Below, one piece after another: positions 7,347 to 15,814 of a stretch of DNA of 64,000 nt; the first letter of the stretch is position 1, and the number at the start of each line of letters is the position of its first letter. The notes under the pieces are model-generated. The model was not told the origin of the DNA. It saw only the letters and a list, made by a program, of their open reading frames with translations, and did no database searches. The stretch lies in IMG/VR virus record IMGVR_UViG_3300045256_000135, positions 62,001-126,000 of that record. The stretch is one strand, 5' to 3'. Origin of the DNA: a virus. The position numbers and the translations under genes were made by a program.

Positions 7347-9866
7347 ATGCGGCATATTTTCCCCAACAAAGAGCTGAGTTTTGAGGACGCATATGTCCCG
7401 TCTAGAACCATTTGCGGTGCCCTAGCCACAATCGGTGGTGATGGACCCACTTGTTCAGCGTGCTTGAGAAAACAAGCAGCTGTGAACATCATAGACAGAC
7501 CAGAACCCGGGGTTGGGAGCGAGTCTGGTGCTGGAGACGCTTCCGTTCTGAAAGAAGATGCTTTCTCATCAGTGCCATTGATCAATCGTCCAGAGGAGAA
7601 CAGCAACCCAGCTGGCTCTGCAGAGAGAGACTTTGGCATGCGTAGACGGACAGAAGGTAGTGGTTTTGGGAACAACCTCACTGATCTAACTGTTGCAGAG
7701 GCTCTTCACTACACCGCATCACCAGAAGGTGAATTTGCTGTCAGTGATGACGAGTTCATAGCCAAGTTGAACGATGGTATCGGGCTGGAGTACTCACAGC
7801 ATCTTCGCTATCTAACGTATGCTTCAACCCTACGGCTCGCCTTTAGAGAAGCTCTTGCTGAGGAGTTTGTAGAGCATGCGGATAAGGAGTCCGAGCATGC
7901 TCAGATTCTCTCTCGAAGAGTGGTAGCTCTCGGTGGCAAGCTGGACTTTAAAGTAGCTGAGCCGGTAGTGTTTGACCCCACCGACCCGAATGTGCTCGAG
8001 AAGATTCTTGCTGAGCTTTGGCAGCGAGAGCAATCTGGGCTAACGTACTACCGAGAGCTTTTGCAGATGTGTGGCAAGTCGGTCTTTAGTCACACAGTCG
8101 AAGAGATTCTTGTCACTGAACTCGAACACAATGATGACATCAAGCGATTTGGGTACTCGCCGAATGAATCGAAAGTGGCGACTCGAAGACTGGCTGAAGT
8201 CGTAAATCAAGCACCCCTGTCACAGCCAGAACAGTGGAAGCAGAGCTACCACGATGAGAACGCGTTTGAAGGCTTGGACAAGATGGGTGATTGTGCGACA
8301 TGCGGAGAAAGTCTACATGGCACTGATATACACGACTGTCCGATGTGTTCAAGTCGCCAAGCTATACTTTCTAAGTACGCATGCTTCCAATGTGTAACGT
8401 CAGGTAGATTGGTTATCTGTGGTTCTTGTTCAACAGTCTATAACATCGAGCCGATCTACTGGAACAATCGTCGAGTAGCAGCTTGGATCAAGCGAGCAGA
8501 CGCTGTAAAGCGAAAGATGCTCTTCGGTGGTCTCCCCATCCACATCGAATACAACGCGGGTGATACTAAGACGTACGAAAATGGCAACTCACGGCAGTAC
8601 CGAAACGACTATGGCTTCATTCCCGGCACTGTTGGAGCTGATGGCGAGCCTATTGACGTGTACATGGGGCACTACCCGAGCCACCAAGCGCACGTGGTGA
8701 GCCAACTCAAGCCAGACGGAAGCTACGACGAGGACAAGGTGATGCTCGGATTTCAATCACCTGAGCATGCAGAGGCTGCATATCGTCAGCACTACCCCAA
8801 CAACGGGGAAGGCCATTTCGGTGGGATGAAGTCTCTTGGCATGGAGCAGTTCATCTCCGACTACTGCCAACCATCACGTGAGGACCCCTGGAAGCCAAAG
8901 CTGATCATCAAGCAGGTGCCTCTCGAGGTGATCACTGCTCAGAAAGTCAAGGTCAAGAATCCACAGACTGGGTGGGTTGGCTGGGTAAACCCAGAGAACG
9001 CTGATAAGTACGAGCCTGCAGTTGATTCAGATTCACCATCTGACACACCCAACGAGTTCTCGATCGACCCAAGTCCCAACGATGTAGACGAGGCTGTAAA
9101 GCAGGTTCAAGAGAGATCTAAGCTTGCTCCTGATCAGTTCAGAGTCAACCCATTGCCTCAGGATGTTGAAGCCGCAGTGAACGAAGCTCTGAATAGGCTA
9201 GACAGTTTCGTTAAGCAAAACCCAGATTTTGCACTTGCTCCAGATCAGGTGTCTGTAACGCATCTTGACCCTAGCCAAACCTCTGGTAATCCGACGGTTG
9301 ACAAGGTATCAGATGCAATTGTTGCTTCAGTCGAATCGCCTGAAGTAGCTAAAGAGGTGCTTCCAGCTGTTGTTCAGTCTATCTCAAAGAGTTCTCCAGT
9401 AGCTGGAGAAGCTGTCAGTGCTCTAGCAGAGACGTTGGCAAAGGCGCCAACACCAGAGGACGCACAGTCAGCGCTGAAAGAAGTGCTAGCGGACACACCA
9501 ATCGCTTCTCGTTACAGCAAGACTGAGACCTTACCACAGGCTAAGCCTAAGCAGAAATTGCCACAGGTTGCTCCACCAAAGGCGCCATCACAAAGTCAGC
9601 CGATGCAACCCCAGATCAAACCGAAGCCAGACTCTGTCGATATGTCGGAGGCCATCTCACCAGTAGAGCAAGAGTGGCAAAAGGAACGTGGTAAGCTCAA
9701 GGAGCTTTGGTCTCAGATGTGGCGTCTTATCGGCGGGCCTGGATATCAACCTGGCCCTTACCTGAAGGAATCAGCAAAAGAATACGAGATGCCAGACCAC
9801 GGTCCTTTAGGCAATGATGGCGAGATTGATCACCCAGTGGAAGACAAGGTGACCACATATGCTTGA
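7347..9866 (+). CDS. Multidomain protein: ferritin-like and pyrophosphatase-like domains
   Basis: An 839-residue protein starting at ATG 7347, just after the previous stop; the longer reading from 7281 overlaps the kinase-like gene. Residues about 135-270 look like a four-helix ferritin/bacterioferritin fold with possible diiron ligands in each helix: E148, E181-x2-H184, E228 and E258-x2-H261. Cysteine pairs at about 316-370 form zinc ribbons. Residues about 388-502 resemble the inorganic-pyrophosphatase-like domain found in phage polyvalent and MuF-associated proteins (YGFIPGT, DVYMG, YDEDKVMLGF). The rest is a long acidic, proline-rich, helical tail. Likely packaged in the head; the enzymatic roles are inferred from motifs. 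Confidence 0.8.
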   Translation: MRHIFPNKELSFEDAYVPSRTICGALATIGGDGPTCSACLRKQAAVNIIDRPEPGVGSESGAGDASVLKEDAFSSVPLINRPEENSNPAGSAERDFGMRRRTEGSGFGNNLTDLTVAEALHYTASPEGEFAVSDDEFIAKLNDGIGLEYSQHLRYLTYASTLRLAFREALAEEFVEHADKESEHAQILSRRVVALGGKLDFKVAEPVVFDPTDPNVLEKILAELWQREQSGLTYYRELLQMCGKSVFSHTVEEILVTELEHNDDIKRFGYSPNESKVATRRLAEVVNQAPLSQPEQWKQSYHDENAFEGLDKMGDCATCGESLHGTDIHDCPMCSSRQAILSKYACFQCVTSGRLVICGSCSTVYNIEPIYWNNRRVAAWIKRADAVKRKMLFGGLPIHIEYNAGDTKTYENGNSRQYRNDYGFIPGTVGADGEPIDVYMGHYPSHQAHVVSQLKPDGSYDEDKVMLGFQSPEHAEAAYRQHYPNNGEGHFGGMKSLGMEQFISDYCQPSREDPWKPKLIIKQVPLEVITAQKVKVKNPQTGWVGWVNPENADKYEPAVDSDSPSDTPNEFSIDPSPNDVDEAVKQVQERSKLAPDQFRVNPLPQDVEAAVNEALNRLDSFVKQNPDFALAPDQVSVTHLDPSQTSGNPTVDKVSDAIVASVESPEVAKEVLPAVVQSISKSSPVAGEAVSALAETLAKAPTPEDAQSALKEVLADTPIASRYSKTETLPQAKPKQKLPQVAPPKAPSQSQPMQPQIKPKPDSVDMSEAISPVEQEWQKERGKLKELWSQMWRLIGGPGYQPGPYLKESAKEYEMPDHGPLGNDGEIDHPVEDKVTTYA

Positions 9867-12800
9867 CGTTAAGAAGGCCTTGGGTATGACGCCAGATTCG
9901 TGGGTTCTGGACGAGAACTATGAGGTTGGTGACAACGCTCCCCACGAGAGGACAGATCTCGCCGTTGGAAGAACTGATCTCGATGAACTCTCGGTTCGGA
10001 CCGCGTTTGATCTGACAGCGGCAAAGGGCCCAGGCACCCCCGGATGGTGTGAGCATCACAAGCAAAACCACCACAAAAACACCAAGTGCCCGTTTATGAC
10101 GGGTGGTGGCACTTCTGAAACTTCTGCCCCACCCGAACACTCCAACCACAACAAGGCTAAGGAAAGTATCAAGGCGACGATATTTGACGCCTGCAAGAAA
10201 CTTGGCCTTGGCTTGGCACCATCAGCCGATTTGTCGGGATTCATTGCCACTCTCCAGGATCTTGGAGAACCTACTTGGCACACTGCGAAGAGTACGTTCA
10301 TTGCTACTATCAAGGGGGAGATGCAATGCTCCACCGAGCAGGCTGAGTCTATTTTTAAACAGTTGACTGAAACTGGTCTCTTCAAAGAGCAAAATGGAGA
10401 AGTTGTGTATGACCCAGGTGGGGAATCAACCAGTCCAACTCCACAGAAGGGTTTGAAGCCGAAAAAAATCGAAGCACCGCTGGATAAGTCGAAGTTCTCA
10501 CCTGGTGACGTAGCTGCGTTAGTTGATAAACTAGACCTGGCTCCTGGATCAGCTGAGTTGGGGTTTGTCAAGGCTTTGTCAAATGCTGGGGTCGATGGTC
10601 TGACCAAGACTGAACTCCTCGAATCTTCACATCTAGACCCGCAGGAAGCGGAAGCCGCGCTTAAAACTCTGTTAGCTGATGCTGGTAAAGCGATCACCAC
10701 AGATGGGTCTGGCAACGAACAGAAGATCTATTTCGGTGACTTCTCCGGCAACCCCAACCCGAGAGCGAACACCGGATGGACTGCTCAAGATCCTTTGGTC
10801 GTAACTAAAGCGATGGGTTGGAATGTTGGTGGCAAGGGTGAGGCAATGCTCCGGACCCTCGCCAAGGCAGCAGAAGACGGTATGACGGTAGAACAGCTTA
10901 TTACCGCCATGCCAAAGCCGAAAGCCGGTTCTAACAAGCCAAATGCTGCCTTGGCTAAGACTCTGTTAGATGCAGTCGTTGACAAGGGTCTTGCAAGCTA
11001 TGATGCAAAGACGAAGAAGTACACGCTTGGGGTTGACAAAGCAAAGCTTGAGGCTGACAAGCTGAAGAAACTGAAAGAAATTGAGGAGAAAGCCAAGCAA
11101 GATGCTATTGCAGCAGCTGAGAAGGCTAAGCAGGATCTGATCCAAAACAAACTGAAGTCTCTGACTTATCCGCCAAACACTTATGCAGCTGGTTCTGTGC
11201 CAAAGCCACAGTATGCGTCGAAACCTGCTCCACAAGGTGTTCCAGTAGACGTGCATCAAATAGCTCAGTTTTTGGGCAAGGACCTGCACAACGCTGAAGA
11301 GCTGAAACAGTTCGAGAGTTCGTCGGAGGGACAGCTGCTCAAGAAAATCAGTAACGGGGTGATGAACGCGAAGCACCTCTGCTCAACAAGTGAGAACCGA
11401 AAAGCGATGCTAAACCTCGTCAATTCAGGAGTTATTGACTGCACAAGTCCAGCTGCCCTGTTTGACGAAACGGTTAGCGACGCTGTTCTTGGAGCTACGT
11501 TTTTCTCGAAGAAGAAGCTACCGGGTTCAGCACAGGTAGCCAAGTTCATGCCAGCTCCATCAAAGACTGAGTTGAGCTATGCTGACGGGCAGATCACTCG
11601 CAAGGTGATAGTCTCAGAGGAGCTGGAGGACTCGATTGCTGCAGCGCAGGAAGTTACAACGATCGACGCTAACGCGATCAAGTTTATGTCTACTGAACCC
11701 GGTCGCTGGTGGCGTGAATCTGAGTTGGCTGAGCTACTTGGGAAGAAGGTGAAGCTGTCCTCAGACTTGTTAGAGAGCCGAGGTGAAGGAATACGAGTGA
11801 AGTGGCGGTCTTTGATGGCGTATAGCCTCAAGACAGGAACGAAGTGCCCAAAGTGTCACGTCAACCATCGTGACGGACATTTGTGCCCAGGTGCCCCACC
11901 ACCGAAGACCAAGCCTAACGCGGTGATGCCGTCATTCGATACTTTAGCATTAACGCCTGCAAAGCCTGCGTACAGTACCTATAGCCAAGCAGTAGCAGCT
12001 GCTAAAGCGCCAATGTCCTTTCCGCAGAAAGTTGAAGTTGCTGTCAAAGCTGCTAAAGAGATGCAAGCAAGTCCAGGAACGATGACGCACAAAATCATCT
12101 CATTGCTTGTTCAGCCTCAGAACCCAAGCACGATTGCTGCAGTTCTTCAAAATGCAGGGTTCAAGCAATCACCCGCTTCTGTTTTGTCTAAGTTAGTTTC
12201 AAAGGGGATCGTGGTTCAACAACCTGATGGATCATATCTTCTTAGTGGTCTGCCAAACCAGACGTCGGAGCTTCCGACTAAACCCGGCGAGGAGCTGCTC
12301 AAAGCCACGTCGACTCAACCAGCTGAAGGTGTCAGTGAGATCAGAGCTCAGTATCCAGCTGATCACCCGATTCAGTTCATGTCAGAGAAGCATGCGAAGA
12401 TGTTCCACCAGTTGGTCGACTACTATCATCAATTCGCAGCACCAGAAACGAACGGAGCTGCCTTTGGAACCAACAACGTTGACGACATTAAGTTCAACGA
12501 AATGCTGAACGCAGCGTCCAGTCAGATTCCGAAAAAAGTACAACAGGTACTGAAAGCATTTGCTGCGAGTTGGATCGGAAATTCACAATCGTGGGCTGGA
12601 CAGATCTTTAATGGTGCGTTGGTTCAGATGAAGATCACTCAGCAGGAGTTTGCTGGAAAGAGTCCAGCAATTCAGTTGAATGGTTCGCATTCACACGAAG
12701 GTTTCGTGTTCAACAGCTCCGACGTCGAAGCTCCAATCAAAATGAAGGATGGTACACCTGGCCCAAGTATTGCAGAAGTGGTCTTGCATCAATACGCAAT

Positions 12801-13320
12801 GACACAAGCAGCGTGTAAGGCAGCTGGTATCACATCGTTCACGATTAGCAGAAATGTTGAGAACAAGTACGGTAATGCTGGTATCGTTAGTCAAATGGTG
12901 GCTGACTACGCTACGAATTCTAAGAACGGTGGCGGAGGTCAGCTAATCGCTAACCCATTGACCAGCTGGTCGCAAAAGAAGCTCGGAAGTTTCGGAAGCT
13001 TTACGATGCAAAAGAACACCCCGGTACATCTGATCTTCATGCACCACCAGCAGGAAGCTGGCTCGATTAACTTGTTTGGCAGTTACACCGACAACGAACT
13101 CGAGTTGGTTGCAATCTCTCAGAAATGCTCTTCGGTTGCACCTATAACATCAACATCAGGTGTTGTGAAGTTTGCTCAAATCTCGGTTGCTGATTCTGTT
13201 GACACCCAAGAGCCTGATAAATCGTTGCCTACAGGGCTAGGTAAATACGTGTATAGAGCCAAGGATCTGTGGTGGTGGATCACCAACAACAGCGTTGAAC
13301 CTGTTTACTACGTAGGCTGA
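9859..13320 (+). CDS. Giant multidomain protein with C-terminal ADP-ribosyltransferase-like domain
   Basis: An 1153-residue modular protein that overlaps the previous gene by eight bases. It carries the same C-HH-HH-C segment as the 3965 gene (C64 to C77), winged-helix-like modules (about 105-390), a lysine/alanine-rich coiled coil (about 393-430), and a CPKCH...CPG zinc motif near 661-676. The last third looks like an R-S-E type ADP-ribosyltransferase: R998 at the end of a strand, TSWS at 1035-1038, and E1080-x-E1082 in a late strand. These match the three hallmark motifs of the family in order and spacing. A virion-delivered effector is the likely role; the target is unknown. Confidence 0.78.
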   Translation: MLDVKKALGMTPDSWVLDENYEVGDNAPHERTDLAVGRTDLDELSVRTAFDLTAAKGPGTPGWCEHHKQNHHKNTKCPFMTGGGTSETSAPPEHSNHNKAKESIKATIFDACKKLGLGLAPSADLSGFIATLQDLGEPTWHTAKSTFIATIKGEMQCSTEQAESIFKQLTETGLFKEQNGEVVYDPGGESTSPTPQKGLKPKKIEAPLDKSKFSPGDVAALVDKLDLAPGSAELGFVKALSNAGVDGLTKTELLESSHLDPQEAEAALKTLLADAGKAITTDGSGNEQKIYFGDFSGNPNPRANTGWTAQDPLVVTKAMGWNVGGKGEAMLRTLAKAAEDGMTVEQLITAMPKPKAGSNKPNAALAKTLLDAVVDKGLASYDAKTKKYTLGVDKAKLEADKLKKLKEIEEKAKQDAIAAAEKAKQDLIQNKLKSLTYPPNTYAAGSVPKPQYASKPAPQGVPVDVHQIAQFLGKDLHNAEELKQFESSSEGQLLKKISNGVMNAKHLCSTSENRKAMLNLVNSGVIDCTSPAALFDETVSDAVLGATFFSKKKLPGSAQVAKFMPAPSKTELSYADGQITRKVIVSEELEDSIAAAQEVTTIDANAIKFMSTEPGRWWRESELAELLGKKVKLSSDLLESRGEGIRVKWRSLMAYSLKTGTKCPKCHVNHRDGHLCPGAPPPKTKPNAVMPSFDTLALTPAKPAYSTYSQAVAAAKAPMSFPQKVEVAVKAAKEMQASPGTMTHKIISLLVQPQNPSTIAAVLQNAGFKQSPASVLSKLVSKGIVVQQPDGSYLLSGLPNQTSELPTKPGEELLKATSTQPAEGVSEIRAQYPADHPIQFMSEKHAKMFHQLVDYYHQFAAPETNGAAFGTNNVDDIKFNEMLNAASSQIPKKVQQVLKAFAASWIGNSQSWAGQIFNGALVQMKITQQEFAGKSPAIQLNGSHSHEGFVFNSSDVEAPIKMKDGTPGPSIAEVVLHQYAMTQAACKAAGITSFTISRNVENKYGNAGIVSQMVADYATNSKNGGGGQLIANPLTSWSQKKLGSFGSFTMQKNTPVHLIFMHHQQEAGSINLFGSYTDNELELVAISQKCSSVAPITSTSGVVKFAQISVADSVDTQEPDKSLPTGLGKYVYRAKDLWWWITNNSVEPVYYVG
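10042..10110 (+). repeat. 69-bp dispersed repeat, copy 2
   Basis: Partner of the copy at 4262-4330, 5.78 kb away, with 68 of 69 bases identical. It sits at the matching place in the second giant protein, directly after an AAKGPG stretch that is conserved as protein but not closely as DNA. Confidence 0.9.
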
Positions 13321-13322
13321 GA

Positions 13323-15719
13323 ATGACTACCAAAAGATGGAATTCTGACATCATTATCCCAGGTTCGAGCTATGGTGACGTTCGGCGTCAAGCTTCAGCT
13401 CCTCTTCCTAGTCAGGATCCAACGATCCACGGGATGACAGTCAATCAAGCTGCTGCTTTGAACAGCAGGTTTGACGAGATGATGCCTCGTCTAGCTTCTG
13501 CAAACCCGCACACCACTAAGCGAGATTTGTTCAGTGGCGATCTTCCGAAGGGAGCAACTTGGGCTCCACGCACTGCCAACTTCGGTGGGGGCGCGATGGG
13601 GGTTTCTGGCCTAAACAACAGTGGAGGGGGCGGTCGCAATATGATGACCGTCCAGAAGCCCTACCAGCCTGAGTTTGCTTCCTCTGATCGACAGAACTAT
13701 CCTGTTCACCGCATCCTAGCTAATCGTTACTGGCGTTTGTTTATCAAGCTTGACCCCGTCATTGGTACGGGTCTTGACATGTACAGCGAGATGCCTTGGA
13801 GCGATTGCAAGCTCACCGGAGAAGGTGTCGAGGGTGAGGTGCGATCTGTTTACGAGGCGATGTGGGAGAAGTGCTCTGTTCTGAGCGTTCTTCCAGCGAT
13901 CGTAAGAGAGTTTCTTGGCCTTGGTGAGTGCATCCCCCATTGCTTCTTTGACAACAGTGAAGGGATCTGGACCTACATTGCTCTTCACGATCCTGATACG
14001 CTTGAGGTCATTGACGCTCCATTCATCAGAATGGATCCAGTTGTCGAGTTTGTTCCGGACGACCGTCTTCGGTCGATTCTGACCAGCACTGACCCAGAGC
14101 TTGCTGTTATCAGATCGAAGATGCCTCCCGAGTTACTAGCTCGTTTGCAGAGCCGGCAAAACATCCGGATCAACACTGAGACGAATGCAACGTTTCTTGC
14201 GAGGAAGTTGCATCCGTATGAGACTCGAGGAACTTCGATCCTCTCAAGAATGTGGCGTGTCCTCATGTACGAGGATGCGATTTTCGAAGCATCACTTGCT
14301 ACCGCTCGGCGCCATGCTGGGCCTTTGAAGATCGCCAAGTTGGGAAATCCACAGACCAACTGGATTCCTGGACCTGAGCACGAACGTCGGTTCATGGAGC
14401 TTGTTGCTCAAGCAGAGATGGACCCGCATGCCTGGATTGTGTATCACTACGGCCTCTCGTTGGAGGCGTTTGGTACCACCGATCGTGTTCTGACCATCAA
14501 CAAGGAGTGGGAGATCATCGAGAGGATCAAGCTGGCAGCGCTTGGCATCTCTCGAAGCTTCCTCAGTGGTGAGCTTACTTATGCATCCGCTACTGCTGGT
14601 CTGCAAGTGTTTCTCCGTCGAGCACTCTCGATGCGAAACTATCTTGAGTCCGCCTGGCTGAAGCCAAAGTTCTTCAAGCCAGTTGCTGAGATCAATGGTT
14701 TCTACAAGCCAACTCCAGCAGAGGTAGCCCATCGAACCAAAGTCAAGCGAACAGCTCAGCAAGCTAGAGACGAAGGACGTCTCATCATTCCAAAGATTGA
14801 GTGGGCTAACAAGCTCAGTCCCTCGATTGAGAATGATCTGCTCAATGCCTACAACACTCTGGAGAAGCAATTGGGCGTTCGGATCTCGAAGACCAAGAAG
14901 ATGGCAGTAGCCAACCTCTCATTCGAAGAGGAGTTGAAGCGGTCGCTAGAAGAGGACAAGTTCGAGGACGATGTTCGCAAGCTGCACGGGGTTGATGATA
15001 AGAAGACTGACCCGGCTGAGATTCAGAAGATCATCGACAACACAGACGAGACAAAGGACGATGATTCTAAATCAGAGGGGAAGCCAGATGCTGGTCCTGA
15101 CAACACACACGGTGGCAAGCACCCGCCAAACCCAATGCTGAAGCAAGACCAGCAGTATCAGGAGTCCGAGAAGGTTAATCCTCCAGCTCTCGAAGGGCCA
15201 CAAGCTGATCCGGTTGACAACCCTGGACCTGTAGACAAAGGGTTGGGTAACGACTCAACTGACAAGTTCTGGGGTGCAAACCGAAAGTTCGGCGTCTGGG
15301 AGCAAGATGACATCGAGGGGCTGATCGATCTTCTTGAAAGTGGAGAGACTGAATCTGCCTTCTGGTCAAAGCTCACGCCGAAAGTTGTGAAAAAGCAGAT
15401 CAAGCACCCCGATGGGTCGTATGTCTTTACGAAAGTCCTCGAAGGTTACGCTCCGTACAAGGCACTTCAGAACGGAGACCAAGATTCAGCTTGGGAGCAG
15501 ATTGAAGCCTTTCTTGACGAGGAGGGTTTCCCGCCAAAAGACATAGCTGATCTGCAGAAGATACTGTACCATGAGGGCACGTTTGAGTCGCCACATGAGA
15601 AGTTTCTCGAAGCTTTACCTGAAGATCCGAGCCAGCTCTCTGATGAAGCATTCGGCAAGCTATTCGCCGAAAAGGTTGAAAACCACCCTTTAGCCCAGAG
15701 GGCGCGGAGAGCTCGGTAA
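13323..15719 (+). CDS. Portal protein
   Basis: A 798-residue portal, the dodecameric ring through which DNA is packaged and which joins head to tail. Position between terL and the MuF-like gene, size, and sequence features all fit: a glycine-rich N-terminal segment, a typical core with YWRLFIKLDPVIGTG and GLGECI, and the ERIKLAALGISRSFLSGE block. The C-terminal third (about 530-798) is acidic and proline-rich and probably forms an extension. The last codons contain a slippery CCCTTTA followed by a stem-loop over the stop codon, so a fraction of ribosomes may continue into the MuF frame (see the separate feature). Confidence 0.92.
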   Translation: MTTKRWNSDIIIPGSSYGDVRRQASAPLPSQDPTIHGMTVNQAAALNSRFDEMMPRLASANPHTTKRDLFSGDLPKGATWAPRTANFGGGAMGVSGLNNSGGGGRNMMTVQKPYQPEFASSDRQNYPVHRILANRYWRLFIKLDPVIGTGLDMYSEMPWSDCKLTGEGVEGEVRSVYEAMWEKCSVLSVLPAIVREFLGLGECIPHCFFDNSEGIWTYIALHDPDTLEVIDAPFIRMDPVVEFVPDDRLRSILTSTDPELAVIRSKMPPELLARLQSRQNIRINTETNATFLARKLHPYETRGTSILSRMWRVLMYEDAIFEASLATARRHAGPLKIAKLGNPQTNWIPGPEHERRFMELVAQAEMDPHAWIVYHYGLSLEAFGTTDRVLTINKEWEIIERIKLAALGISRSFLSGELTYASATAGLQVFLRRALSMRNYLESAWLKPKFFKPVAEINGFYKPTPAEVAHRTKVKRTAQQARDEGRLIIPKIEWANKLSPSIENDLLNAYNTLEKQLGVRISKTKKMAVANLSFEEELKRSLEEDKFEDDVRKLHGVDDKKTDPAEIQKIIDNTDETKDDDSKSEGKPDAGPDNTHGGKHPPNPMLKQDQQYQESEKVNPPALEGPQADPVDNPGPVDKGLGNDSTDKFWGANRKFGVWEQDDIEGLIDLLESGETESAFWSKLTPKVVKKQIKHPDGSYVFTKVLEGYAPYKALQNGDQDSAWEQIEAFLDEEGFPPKDIADLQKILYHEGTFESPHEKFLEALPEDPSQLSDEAFGKLFAEKVENHPLAQRARRAR

Positions 15720-15739
15720 AACCGAGAGTTCTCCACGCC
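15686..15739 (+). promoter_or_regulatory. Candidate programmed -1 frameshift signal, portal to MuF
   Basis: Portal codons CCT TTA preceded by C form the heptamer C_CCT_TTA at 15686-15692. After an 8-base spacer, bases 15701-15739 can fold into a stem of 6 + 5 + 4 base pairs with an AAA loop; the portal TAA lies in and next to that loop. The -1 frame is open from 15680 straight through the 95-base gap into the MuF gene. Slippage would give a fusion of about 1461 residues (790 portal codons plus 671). Heptamer, spacing, structure and open frame are seen; use by ribosomes is inference. Confidence 0.55.
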
Positions 15740-15814
15740 GAAGACACCTTCCTGATTGGTGAAGGGAACGGAACGCGACATAGAGCACGACCTGGTACTA
15801 GAGCAGCTGACTTC

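Noticed and set aside
7004-7681. Antisense 225-codon open frame
   Set aside because: It covers parts of two well-supported + strand genes and has no coding character.
15720-15814. A separate small gene or plain non-coding spacer between portal and MuF
   Set aside because: No start codon with ribosome binding site was found, while the MuF frame is open through the entire gap, which fits a frameshift or fused-gene explanation better.
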